From the NCBI GenBank assembly GCA_002709225.1, contig PAQH01000126.1, positions 1 to 64,000 of the forward strand: DNA of 64,000 nt. Reading direction: 5' to 3'. Every line of letters starts with the position of its first letter. Within the stretch, counting starts at the first letter, position 1. Origin of the DNA: Planctomycetaceae bacterium (GTDB lineage: Bacteria; Planctomycetota; Planctomycetia; Pirellulales; Pirellulaceae). Shown in pieces: positions 35,725-44,778 of the stretch. Below the pieces are notes generated by a model. That model was not told the origin of the DNA and did no database searches. It saw nothing but the letters and a program-made list of their open reading frames with translations. The position numbers and the translations under genes were made by a program.

Positions 35725-37380
35725 TCACCTGGACAGTTTGCGGTCACCGCGGTCCGGCGCTGTGGCAGTCCGTTTGACGAACAGGTCGCTCGTTCCCAAC
35801 GCATGTGCTTTCTCGCCCGCGACGTACACGCGCAACTGGCACGCGCCCCGCGCAGCGGTGGGGATTTGGAGTTCCACGTGGGACGCGCCGGCGGCCATGG
35901 TGAAATCCTGCCGCGACCAGGTCGGTTGATTGGCGTCCTGGTAGGCCCGGTCGTAACGGCTCAACGCCGCGGGGGTCGCGACATAGACCGAACGCGTCGG
36001 AGCTGGATGTCGTAGTTGTCCACGTCGACAAATCAACTCGACACTACACCTGCCGGCAATTTCGGAATGGAGTTGCAGTGCGATGACATCTCCTGACGTC
36101 GCGATCTTTGGGGCGTCGATCTGGATGCGCTGAGGCTGATGTATGCGCAGGAGGGGATCACCCAGGAGGTTAATCAGTTGAAGGTGTTCTCGGCGTTCCG
36201 CAGCCAGTAAGTCGGGTGAACTCGCAAAGGCTCCGGCCAGCGCGTCCAGCAATTGTCGTGTCGTGGCTTGAGATCCGTTGATCGTTTTAGCCGGTGGCGT
36301 TCCCAGGGTGCGTTTTGCATACATAATCACTTGGCCCAGCGAGGCCCGGCGTTGCTGAAACAGCTGATCCATCAGGCCGGTTGCCAATACGGCCATCCCG
36401 TATGGCATGGTGACGCGTGTTCCTCCCAGGACCGCGACGGGACCGTTTGGCGCTCTTAACATCATTTCACCCAGACATTCCTGTGGCCCATCGAATGCGG
36501 TCGTATAACAAGCCAGAAAGATCGCGATTGGGGGCGTGCTTACGGGCGCCAGTCTGGTGATATCTTGTTTGCCGAAAATGTGGTAGGAACGCCCGGGAAC
36601 CTGGACACGATCGAGAAAGGTCCGCTGGCCGTGTCCGATGTAGATCCAGAACAGGCAGCCTTCGTTGAAACGTTCCACGACGGCATCGTCAAATCGTGAT
36701 GGGTTAGGGCAATAGGGGCTTTGCCAGCTGCCGTATGTCATGTGAGTGGCATAGCTATCGGGTACACCATCGGTCAGAAACTTTCGTGTTGTGAGTTCTA
36801 GAACGGAATCGACCAGTGCTCCAAATCCGCCCACGCCGGCAACTAAATTTATGCGTCTACGCCACTCGCCATGATCGTTGCTTGTTTCATATGCCAGTAT
36901 TTTTGTCAGCATGTTACGGAGTTGTGCCAGGTTCGCGGCCGGTAAACGGCCGATCGCCAAATCCGGAAGATCGTCGTCGTCCAAATCCGCGTACCAGTTG
37001 TCGGTGGCAATTTCTGGCTCCGAGCCCCAACGCACATTGACATGAGCCTTGGCGAGGTGGGTGGGTATGTGGAGGGCGTCGGTTTCTCTGGACACATCCC
37101 CGACGAGCAGGACGTATTGCAACCGACCGCTTTTTGCCACTTGGCGGATGCTGGCGCGAATTTGGGAAGCCGTGCCACTGGGGCGCACAGTGATTACGTG
37201 CCCCTGGGCCTGCCGATGTGTGAGCCAGGGGCGCATTGCGGGGCGAAAATCCGCGGGACAGATCACCACGGTGTCAGCAGGTGGTGCCGCCACCGTCGCG
37301 CCAGAGAGAGCACAGCCCAACAGAAAAGCCAGCATGCCGCGGTCTCCCCATACCATGTTCAGGAGTGGTTGCCTGGTCAC
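35725..37380 (-). CDS. Secreted C25-family (gingipain-type) cysteine peptidase
   Basis: 551 aa; the start may also be ATG at residue 9 or 16. A signal sequence is MLAFLLGCALSGATVAAP. An N-terminal subdomain (VVICPADFRPAMRPWLTHRQAQGHVITV) and VLLVGDVSRE, DNWYADLDDDDLPDLAIGRLPA follow the C25 pattern. The catalytic dyad is visible as His250 (IGHGQ) and Cys291 (FLACYTTAFDG), with LGGTRVTMPY after it. The last 130 residues are beta-rich (Ig-like). Such peptidases act outside the cell or in the periplasm. It converges on the flagellar operon, 68 bp from fliJ, so is not part of it. Confidence 0.85.
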   Translation of the reverse strand: MTRQPLLNMVWGDRGMLAFLLGCALSGATVAAPPADTVVICPADFRPAMRPWLTHRQAQGHVITVRPSGTASQIRASIRQVAKSGRLQYVLLVGDVSRETDALHIPTHLAKAHVNVRWGSEPEIATDNWYADLDDDDLPDLAIGRLPAANLAQLRNMLTKILAYETSNDHGEWRRRINLVAGVGGFGALVDSVLELTTRKFLTDGVPDSYATHMTYGSWQSPYCPNPSRFDDAVVERFNEGCLFWIYIGHGQRTFLDRVQVPGRSYHIFGKQDITRLAPVSTPPIAIFLACYTTAFDGPQECLGEMMLRAPNGPVAVLGGTRVTMPYGMAVLATGLMDQLFQQRRASLGQVIMYAKRTLGTPPAKTINGSQATTRQLLDALAGAFASSPDLLAAERREHLQLINLLGDPLLRIHQPQRIQIDAPKIATSGDVIALQLHSEIAGRCSVELICRRGQLRHPAPTRSVYVATPAALSRYDRAYQDANQPTWSRQDFTMAAGASHVELQIPTAARGACQLRVYVAGEKAHALGTSDLFVKRTATAPDRGDRKLSR

Positions 37381-37629
37381 GGTGGTCTATTGGCGCGCCA
37401 GAACTAGCTGGCAGGACGACACAACTCGATCGGTCAACCGATGCGGGGGATTTTAGCTTGAGGGTTGCGCGAGTCACAAGATGAAATGCGAGTGCGGTGT
37501 TTGCCGGTCGCTACGTCAGGTTTACCAGTCGCTACGAAATTCGTTGCGGTACGTTGCCGGGTCCACCTGGCAGCGGCCAACGCACACATACACCCAGTGG
37601 ACTCGCACGACACCTGTTCGGGTAGCAAG

Positions 37630-37700
37630 AGCGGGTGAAGGGAATCGAACCCTCGTATCAAGCTTGGGAAGCTTGTGTTCTACCATTGAACTACACCCGC
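37630..37700 (-). tRNA. tRNA-Gly (anticodon CCC)
   Basis: Minus-strand cloverleaf of 71 bases: acceptor GCGGGTG/CACCCGC, D arm TTCAATGGTAGAA, anticodon stem CAAGC/GCTTG with loop TTCCCAA (CCC), T arm AGGG-TTCGATT-CCCT and discriminator T. CCA is not encoded. Confidence 0.95.
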
Positions 37701-38002
37701 GGCGCTAGCGGTTCGACACCCGCTTCGGCCCTGAGCTGCATTACCGATAGAGACGCGGCGCGTCTGGCCATGGTGCCACCTTCTCGAGAGCCATGCACGA
37801 CTGCTGGCCAGTTTAGCACATCCGCACACGTTGACTACCACGGCTATATTGACCGCTGTACAGGCCGTTTTTCAACGGCTCAATGCCACCAACTCAAACC
37901 AGTCAAGAAAGGGTAACCATGTAGGCGAAATCACGTAGGCGAAATGTGGTACAACACGGCCTTGCAAGAATCGTATCAGTGTTGCACGAGGAATCGACCG
38001 AC
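37701..38002. other. Intergenic, 302 bp
   Basis: Between tRNA-Gly and the transhydrogenase-like gene, which read in opposite directions. It should hold both promoters. No clear box pair recognised. Confidence 0.45.
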
Positions 38003-39283
38003 ATGGCAAATGACACCGCGTTTCAAATGGCCGCGTCCAACATTCGCTTTGGGGAGGGGATTACCCGCGAAGTGGGGATGGACTTGCAGGAACTGGGGGC
38101 TCGGCGCACTTTGCTGGTAATCGATCCGGCATTGGTCGATTTGCCGGCCGGGCAGACGGTTCTGGCGGCACTTCGCGATGCGCAAATCGGGTTCGATTGT
38201 TTCAGTGAAGTTTCTGTGGAACCGACCGATGCCAGTTTCCAACGTGCGATCGAAGTGGCCACCGAGGGAGACTACGATTCGATTCTGGCGGTTGGTGGCG
38301 GTAGCACGCTGGACACTGCCAAGGCAGCGAATTTGTATTCCACCTACCCGGCTCCATTTCTGGAGTATGTCAACGCACCCATCGGTCGCGGCGCGCCGGT
38401 ACCAGGACCGTTGAAACCGATGATCGCAATTCCCACGACCGCTGGGACGGGAAGTGAAACGACCGGTGTCGCGATCTTTGATCTGGTTGAGAGGAAGGCC
38501 AAGACGGGGATTGCAAATCGCTATCTGAAACCGACGTTGGGTTTGATTGACCCCAACAACACAGAGACACTGCCAGGCGCGGTAGCCGCTGCGAGTGGCT
38601 TGGACGTGTTGAGCCATGCTCTGGAGTCCTTTACCGCGATGGCTTTTACGATGCGTCCCAAACCAGCCCGCCCAGCCGAACGCCCTGCATATCAGGGCGC
38701 TAATCCGATTAGTGACATCTGGGCTGTGCGCGCTCTGGAGATGGTTGACGCATTCTTGCTTCGCGCTGTGCGTGACCCGTCAGATGTTGAGGCACGGGGA
38801 CAGATGTTGCTGGCAGCTGCGATCGCTGGGATCGGTTTTGGCAATGCGGGAGTCCATTTGCCACATGGAATGTCCTATCCAGTGGCGGGCATGGTGCGCG
38901 ATTATCAACCCGCAGGATACGAAGTGGACCACCCGCTGGTTCCGCATGGCTATTCGGTAATCTTGCACACGCCAGCGGTTGCCCGTTTTACCGCACCGGC
39001 ATCTCCCGACCGGCATTTGCGCGCGGCCCGCGCGTTGGGCGCCACGGTTGACGGCGTGGCGCCCGAAAATGCAGGTGATCTGCTTGCCGATCGGGTGGTT
39101 TATTTCATGCGAGAATTGGAGGTGCCGAACGGGCTGCAGGCGGTCGGTTATTCCAGTGCTGACATTCCCGCCCTGGTCGAGGGAACTTTGCCCCAACACC
39201 GGGTGACGAAATTGTCGCCGATTCCTGCTGGGGAGGCCGAACTTACCGGCTTGTTTACAGCTGCGATGACCGTGTGGGATTGA
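38003..39283 (+). CDS. Iron-containing alcohol dehydrogenase, hydroxyacid-oxoacid transhydrogenase-like
   Basis: 426 aa from ATG 38003, 9 bases after GAGGAA. It belongs to group III Fe-dependent alcohol dehydrogenases. AVGGGSTLDTAKAANLY binds NAD; IPTTAGTGSETTGVAIFD and the metal ligands in ASGLDVLSHALESFTA, GNAGVHLPHGMSYPVAG and VPHGYSVILHTPAV are all present. The insert with RPAERPAYQGANPISD and the overall order match human ADHFE1-type hydroxyacid-oxoacid transhydrogenases, which convert gamma-hydroxybutyrate with 2-oxoglutarate. Other 4-hydroxybutyrate or alcohol substrates are possible. It stands alone. Confidence 0.86.
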   Translation: MANDTAFQMAASNIRFGEGITREVGMDLQELGARRTLLVIDPALVDLPAGQTVLAALRDAQIGFDCFSEVSVEPTDASFQRAIEVATEGDYDSILAVGGGSTLDTAKAANLYSTYPAPFLEYVNAPIGRGAPVPGPLKPMIAIPTTAGTGSETTGVAIFDLVERKAKTGIANRYLKPTLGLIDPNNTETLPGAVAAASGLDVLSHALESFTAMAFTMRPKPARPAERPAYQGANPISDIWAVRALEMVDAFLLRAVRDPSDVEARGQMLLAAAIAGIGFGNAGVHLPHGMSYPVAGMVRDYQPAGYEVDHPLVPHGYSVILHTPAVARFTAPASPDRHLRAARALGATVDGVAPENAGDLLADRVVYFMRELEVPNGLQAVGYSSADIPALVEGTLPQHRVTKLSPIPAGEAELTGLFTAAMTVWD

Positions 39284-39540
39284 GCCGTCGGTGTTGTCGT
39301 TCTTCTGTTGCGATCAGCAGCGTAAGACCATTTACGCAGCTTGTGCGACCCGCGGGGATTGGTGGCAGGTTGGGGTTTGACAAGTGCCCAGAAACGCTGG
39401 CGGACGCCTGGCCAAGTGCGCTATGGAAACGCTATTTACCGGGGTGCCGCGGGGTCGCAGAGGCTCAGCGGCGTGTTGACTCGACATCCGGAAACGATGG
39501 TTTATACTGGGAATCGAACCCCAGGAGCTTGCGTACTATT

Positions 39541-40008
39541 ATGACCAATGATCCCAATTTTCCGCCGATGTTTCGCATTGATGTGTCGGCTGATTCGAAC
39601 AGTCAGGAATGTGCCGACGACGTAGGTGTTAATGAAGTGATTGTCGCTTTGTTACGACAGCTTGTTGTGGGGCAGGAACGTCAGCAGAAAGTTCTTGAAG
39701 AACTGGTGCAACAGACCGGCCAGGCTCAGAAGCAGCGTTCTCAGGAATTAGGCCAGTGGAAAGAAGCAAACCCGGGGTTAGCACGTAGTTGCCGGCGCGC
39801 TTCGGAAGCGTTGAGCCAGGCACAATCCCAGTTTTTGTCCAATCTCACCGAGGAAATCGCGGATCAGGCAGATTCCCTGCTGGACGGCGAGTTTATGCTC
39901 AACGAATTTGTGGATCGGTTCGGTCCACGGCTGGCACATCTGAATGGCTTGTTGCAGGCACTTTCACAGTTAAGCAGTGTTCCCGACAGCCACAATACGG
40001 CTTCCTGA
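39541..40008 (+). CDS. Small acidic coiled-coil protein, conserved-hypothetical type
   Basis: 155 aa from ATG 39541; the track adds 89 residues that look non-coding. CCAGGAGC lies about 13 bases upstream and a TATACT -10-like box lies at 39503-39508. The protein is helical throughout: NEVIVALLRQLVVGQERQQKVLEELVQQTGQ and LAHLNGLLQALSQL, with a Phe/Leu-rich C-terminal part DSLLDGEFMLNEFVDRFGPRL. No signal or membrane segment. Function unknown; no named family recognised. Confidence 0.68.
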   Translation: MTNDPNFPPMFRIDVSADSNSQECADDVGVNEVIVALLRQLVVGQERQQKVLEELVQQTGQAQKQRSQELGQWKEANPGLARSCRRASEALSQAQSQFLSNLTEEIADQADSLLDGEFMLNEFVDRFGPRLAHLNGLLQALSQLSSVPDSHNTAS

Positions 40009-40299
40009 TCAAGGTTTTGTCTCCCGGGAGCGTTACCGCTGACGCGCATGCGCTCATTGGGCTGGCAATGGCCAGGTTCGAGTAGACACTCCAAGCCTGT
40101 TTCTGGAATCGCGCCACCGATACGACCGCCGAGCAGAACCGAGGTGTCCTACGGCAACGCCGTGCCATGGCGTTTGGGACGGGGCTCTGGTTATCTTTGC
40201 CGGGGAAGGTCGCTGGTCGCTCGCGCCGACTAGCTTGTCTCGCGCAAAACGCTACGATGAGAGTTATTGGTGATGCACGCATTCATGGGAGAACAAGCT

Positions 40300-41580
40300 G
40301 TGAAGACGATGATTTCCATCGCCTTGGGGGCGGGGCTGGGGTTTTTGTTAGGCAGCGAGCCCTGTGCCGGGCAAGAATCGCCCGCGGCCTCGGTGCGCGA
40401 AGACTGGTCTGATTGGCGCGGGCCGCGACGCGATGGGATTTCGCGTGAGACCGGCTTGTTGCTGGAATGGAAAAAACGTCCGCCGCAGCGACGTTGGCAA
40501 CGTCCACTGGGATCGGGCTATTCGTCGATGACGATTGTTGAAGGGCGCGTCTTCACCATGGCGGTGACCGCCGATGGAGAATTTGTTTTTGCCCTTGATG
40601 CTTCTAACGGCAAGACCCTCTGGCAAGTGCGATCGGGTGCGACGTTTGAAGATTCGTATGGCGATGGGCCGCGGGGTACACCCGTAGTTGATCATGGCCG
40701 AGTTTATGCGTTGGGAGCCCACGGCGATCTGCTGTGTTTACAAACAGCGACAGGGGAGGAGGTCTGGCGGCGAAATATCCTCAAGGACTTTGGCGCGCCC
40801 AATATTCGCTGGGGGATATCCTCCACACCGCTGATTGTCGATGATCACTTGATTGTTCAGGTCGGCGCGAAGACGGCATCGATTGTCTCGCTGAACAAGT
40901 CGACGGGAAAGCTCGTTTGGCAGACGCATGATGACGTCTCCGGCTATTCTTCACCGCTCTTAATTCGGGTTCCTGGACCAGCCGGACCGCTGCCGCACAT
41001 TGTTGTCCATTGCGGTCGCTCACTTGTAGGTGTTGCTCCTTCCGATGGAGAAGTGCAATGGAAGTTTCCCTGGCTCACGACGAACGATATGAATATTGCG
41101 ACGCCGATCTTTGATCCGCAACGCCGCTTGTTGTTTGTTTCCGCGTCACGTGACACCGGACGTTGTTCCGCCTATCGATTGACAGTGACAGACAACAAGG
41201 TTCGCGCTGAGGAAGTCTACACCAACAAGCAGATGCGAAATCACTACAACGGGTGCATTCTGGTCGGCGATTACTTGTACGGATTCGATAACGCGATTCT
41301 CAAATGCCTGGAACTGGAGACGGGTCAGGTCATGTGGGAAGACCGGACCGTCGGCAAAGGGTCTTTGCTGGCGGTTCAGGATCATCTGCTAGTGCTCGGC
41401 GAAAAGGGTGAGATGGCAGTGGTGGTGGCAACGCCTGAGAAGTATGTCGAAAAAGGACGGTTCCCTGTCCTCCGGTCCCGTCGGGCCTGGACACCGCCCG
41501 CCCTGGCACAGGGACACTTGTACGTGCGCGATCTGCAAGAGATTACCAGTATCGACTTGAACGACGCCGCGGCCCGTTGA
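40300..41580 (+). CDS. Secreted PQQ-type beta-propeller protein
   Basis: 426 aa from GTG 40300, which has GGGAGAA 6 bases upstream and gives a good signal peptide (MISIALGAGLGFLLGSEPCAG). WSDWRGPRRDGIS is the usual opening of planctomycete PQQ-like propellers. Repeats with LDASNGKTLWQ, LQTATGEEVWR, LNKSTGKLVWQ, LELETGQVMWE show the A-x-x-G-x-x-x-W tryptophan-docking pattern. Many such proteins have no enzyme activity and act as scaffolds or in assembly, so neither PQQ binding nor dehydrogenase activity is shown. No operon partner is evident. Confidence 0.84.
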   Translation: MKTMISIALGAGLGFLLGSEPCAGQESPAASVREDWSDWRGPRRDGISRETGLLLEWKKRPPQRRWQRPLGSGYSSMTIVEGRVFTMAVTADGEFVFALDASNGKTLWQVRSGATFEDSYGDGPRGTPVVDHGRVYALGAHGDLLCLQTATGEEVWRRNILKDFGAPNIRWGISSTPLIVDDHLIVQVGAKTASIVSLNKSTGKLVWQTHDDVSGYSSPLLIRVPGPAGPLPHIVVHCGRSLVGVAPSDGEVQWKFPWLTTNDMNIATPIFDPQRRLLFVSASRDTGRCSAYRLTVTDNKVRAEEVYTNKQMRNHYNGCILVGDYLYGFDNAILKCLELETGQVMWEDRTVGKGSLLAVQDHLLVLGEKGEMAVVVATPEKYVEKGRFPVLRSRRAWTPPALAQGHLYVRDLQEITSIDLNDAAAR

Positions 41581-41749
41581 GAGGCTGCCAGTCACAACAT
41601 GTGTGTCCGGAGTCGCCGGATTTCGGCAATACCGGGCGCGGCCGCCGCGACGTAATGAGCGCTATGGAGTTCACTGGAGATTGTCCCAATAGTGCCCCCT
41701 TGCAGGGTGTCAGGCTGTCTCGCACAAACCCGCTTTGACGAACCTGGGT

Positions 41750-42649
41750 ATGTCAACAAATCGGACACCGGACGAACCCCTCTTGAGCCCTCATTTGTTG
41801 GCTCAGCTCGAGCGTCTGGAGTTGGTGACGCGCAAGATGTTTCGGGGCCAGATGAAAGGTGAACGTCGTAGTCGGCGCAAAGGTCAGAGTGTCGAGTTCG
41901 CGGATTTTCGGAATTACGTCCCCGGGGACGATTTGAGGTTCATCGACTGGAATCTTTATGCGCGTCTGGAGAAACTGTTCTTGAAGATTTTTGTGGAGGA
42001 AGAGGATCTTCATTTTTACGCGTTGTTTGATGCTAGTGGATCGATGGAGTTTGGTGATCCCACCAAACTGTACTACGCCAAACAACTCGCCGCGTCACTC
42101 GGATTTGTAGGGCTTTGTCGGGCCGATCGGGTAAAAGTAGAAGCGCTGGGAGCGTCCCGGCGGTTTCCGGGATTGGCCTTGCGTGGCCGGCACAGTCTAC
42201 CGCGTCTGCTCGAGTACCTGGACAAGGTGGAAGCGAACCAGAATGTGTCCTTGGAACAGGGTGTCAAGGATTTCTGCTTGCGAAACACGGGTAAGGGGAT
42301 TCTCGTGTTAATCACCGACCTGATGGATAAGGCTGGGTACGAATCCGCGCTGCGGATGCTGGTGGCGCAGCAGATGGACGTATTTGTGATCCATCTCCTC
42401 AGTCCGGAGGAAATGGATCCGGATGTGACCGGCGACCTGCGTCTGGTTGATTGCGAAGACCAGGATACCGCCGAAGTCACCATTAGCCGACCTTTGCTGG
42501 AACGGTACCGGCGGACCTTGGCGAGTTTTATCCAGCAGGCTCGCGAATTCTGTACTCGACGTGGCATGGTGTATGTTGCCACAACGACGGAAAAGCCTGT
42601 CGAGGACCTGGTATCCAACTATCTGCGGGAACGGGGCCTGGTACGGTGA
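41750..42649 (+). CDS. DUF58 (VWA-like) protein
   Basis: 299 aa from ATG 41750, or TTG 41735 in the track. RRKGQSVEFADFRNYVPGDDLRFIDWNLYARLEKLFLKIFVEEEDLHFYALFDASGSMEFG is the core of DUF58, ending in a DxSxS MIDAS metal site. Members act with MoxR ATPases and membrane VWA proteins. Here the VWA partner follows directly, its GTG start overlapping this stop (GTGA). No MoxR gene lies upstream. Confidence 0.9.
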   Translation: MSTNRTPDEPLLSPHLLAQLERLELVTRKMFRGQMKGERRSRRKGQSVEFADFRNYVPGDDLRFIDWNLYARLEKLFLKIFVEEEDLHFYALFDASGSMEFGDPTKLYYAKQLAASLGFVGLCRADRVKVEALGASRRFPGLALRGRHSLPRLLEYLDKVEANQNVSLEQGVKDFCLRNTGKGILVLITDLMDKAGYESALRMLVAQQMDVFVIHLLSPEEMDPDVTGDLRLVDCEDQDTAEVTISRPLLERYRRTLASFIQQAREFCTRRGMVYVATTTEKPVEDLVSNYLRERGLVR

Positions 42650-44724
42650 ATCCAGTACAGTTTTTTTCCCAGCCATGGCTGAATGGGGCAACTTGGGCGG
42701 CGTTGTTGACATTACCCGTGGCGATTGTGCTGTTGTATTTTCTCAAGCTCAAACGCCAGCCGTTGGAAGTACCGAGCACATTTCTGTGGACTCAGGCGAT
42801 CGAGGATTTGCGAGTGAATACGATCTGGCAGCGTTTGCGCCAGAATCTCTTACTGTTTCTTCAGCTGTTGCTTGTCGCCCTCGCCATTTTGGCCTGCCTC
42901 CAGCCTGGTTGGCGGGGCAGTCAATTGGTAGGGGATCGTTTTATTTTCGTTCTTGACGCCTCGGCGAGTATGCAGGCCACCGATGTGTCGCCAACCCGTT
43001 TGGAGTCAGCCAAGCAGACGGCCCTGGGTTATATCGATGAGATGAAGTCGGGTGACGTCGCCATGGTGATTAGTTTTTCGGAGACGGCCAGAGTAGAACG
43101 TGAATTCACCGACAACCGGTCTCGTTTGCGGACTGCGATCAAGAACATCCGTCAGACGAATCGTCCTACTGACTTGTCAGAAGCGTTGCGTGCGGCAGTT
43201 GGACTGGCGGCACCCGGCCGTTCCGCGTTTGAGGCCGGTGATGTGCAAGTGGCTCAAGCTAAGCCCGCGACCATGTACATTTTCTCAGACGGTGGTTTTC
43301 CGCAGGTCGACAGTTTTACCGGGTTATTGGAGTTCGCCGAAAACCAGGATGGTGCGTTCCGGGAACAGCCACCGCTGCGTGGTTTACGCCCGGTGTTTAT
43401 TGCTGTTGGCGATGTGGTTACTCCGGACAATGTGGCCGTGGCCGCGTTTACAACGGAACAGAGCCCGGTGGACGAAGAGCAGACTCAGGCGTTTGCGCAA
43501 TTTGAGAACCACGGAATGGCAGAGGTCGTAGTTGATGCGGAGCTGACGCGCGATGGTGCGTTTCTGGATGCGGCTCGCGTACGGGTCCCCGCCAAGAGGG
43601 AAGGAGTGGCGAGCAATCTCGCGAGCGTTACTTTTAGCCTGGGTTCGATGAATGAGGGAGTGCTCAAGATCGACATCAAGGCGGCTGATTCCCTGAGCAT
43701 TGATGATGTCGCCTACGCGGCGCTCAATCCTGCGCGGCGTTCGAAAATTCTGGTGGTGACCGCTTTTCAAGAGGGGGCCCCGGCGAACCCGGCCCTGGTG
43801 ATCGCGATGAAGACCTCGGCCATTGAGCGGCTGGCCATTATCGATTACGCGGATACAGCGATTCTGCAGGATCCACAGCACCAGCAGCTGGCCGCCGCCG
43901 GGGCTTATGACTTGATTATCTATGACCAGGTGCAGCCGACTGAAATGCCACAAGCCAACACGCTGTTTTTCGGTCGCGCCCCACTCGCGGGTGGTTGGTC
44001 GTTGACGCCGGTGACCGACGATCGGGCCCCCGTCATTATTGATGCGGACCAGCTTCACCCATTAACTCGATTGTTGAACTTGAACAACGTGGTGATTCTC
44101 AACAGCGCGATCGTCGTTGCACCACAAGGAGCGACGGAGCTGATTACAGGCAATATTGGCAGTTTGTTTGCAATTTCACCGCGCCAGGGGTTTGAGGATG
44201 CGGTGCTCGGTTTCGGAATGCTGGCTACGGATGACCAGGGAGGGAGCTGGAATACACAGTGGTGGCGGGACCGCAGTTTTCCAGTATTTATTTACAACGT
44301 GGTGCGGTATTTGGGAGGGAGTTTGGGAACGTTGTCGACGCCATCTTACCAGCCAGGTACACCTGTATTGATTCGCACGGAAGGCACGATCGAAACGGTT
44401 CGAGTCGTCAAGCCGGATCGGACGAGTACCGACTTGAATCGCGACGGTCAAGCCACGTTTGTTTTTGACGACGCGAACCAGCAGGGTGTCTATCAGGTCT
44501 ATGAAAAGGGACAGTCACGGCCGTTGCAACAGTTCTCCGTCAACCTGTTCGATGCGATGGAGAGTGATCTGTTGGTGCGGGATCTCAATATCAACGATAC
44601 GACGGTGAAAGCGACTGCGGGCCTGGTGCCAATTCGTCGAGATCTCTGGAAATGGCTCGTGCTGCTCGCACTCGGTCTGCTCGCATTTGAGTGGTATGTC
44701 TACAATCGGCGCGTCTACATTTGA
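42646..44724 (+). CDS. BatA-type membrane protein with von Willebrand factor A domain
   Basis: 692 aa. Two membrane segments at the N-terminus (ATWAALLTLPVAIVLLYFL; LLLFLQLLLVALAILACL) flank a basic loop with PSTFLWTQAIEDL, the BatA_N pattern. A VWA domain follows with FVLDASASMQATD, a DxSxS metal site, and a conserved Thr/Asp further on (TDLSEAL, FSDGGFP). The rest is a large periplasmic region, ending in a third membrane segment (LWKWLVLLALGLLAFEWYVYN). It is translationally coupled to the DUF58 gene. Role of such pairs is thought to be in envelope stress or protein assembly; not proven here. Confidence 0.88.
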   Translation: MNPVQFFSQPWLNGATWAALLTLPVAIVLLYFLKLKRQPLEVPSTFLWTQAIEDLRVNTIWQRLRQNLLLFLQLLLVALAILACLQPGWRGSQLVGDRFIFVLDASASMQATDVSPTRLESAKQTALGYIDEMKSGDVAMVISFSETARVEREFTDNRSRLRTAIKNIRQTNRPTDLSEALRAAVGLAAPGRSAFEAGDVQVAQAKPATMYIFSDGGFPQVDSFTGLLEFAENQDGAFREQPPLRGLRPVFIAVGDVVTPDNVAVAAFTTEQSPVDEEQTQAFAQFENHGMAEVVVDAELTRDGAFLDAARVRVPAKREGVASNLASVTFSLGSMNEGVLKIDIKAADSLSIDDVAYAALNPARRSKILVVTAFQEGAPANPALVIAMKTSAIERLAIIDYADTAILQDPQHQQLAAAGAYDLIIYDQVQPTEMPQANTLFFGRAPLAGGWSLTPVTDDRAPVIIDADQLHPLTRLLNLNNVVILNSAIVVAPQGATELITGNIGSLFAISPRQGFEDAVLGFGMLATDDQGGSWNTQWWRDRSFPVFIYNVVRYLGGSLGTLSTPSYQPGTPVLIRTEGTIETVRVVKPDRTSTDLNRDGQATFVFDDANQQGVYQVYEKGQSRPLQQFSVNLFDAMESDLLVRDLNINDTTVKATAGLVPIRRDLWKWLVLLALGLLAFEWYVYNRRVYI

Positions 44725-44778
44725 CCGAGGAGGTGTGGCCCGCGTACCGGAGACCGCGTCTAGGGTGATTGTACGGGT

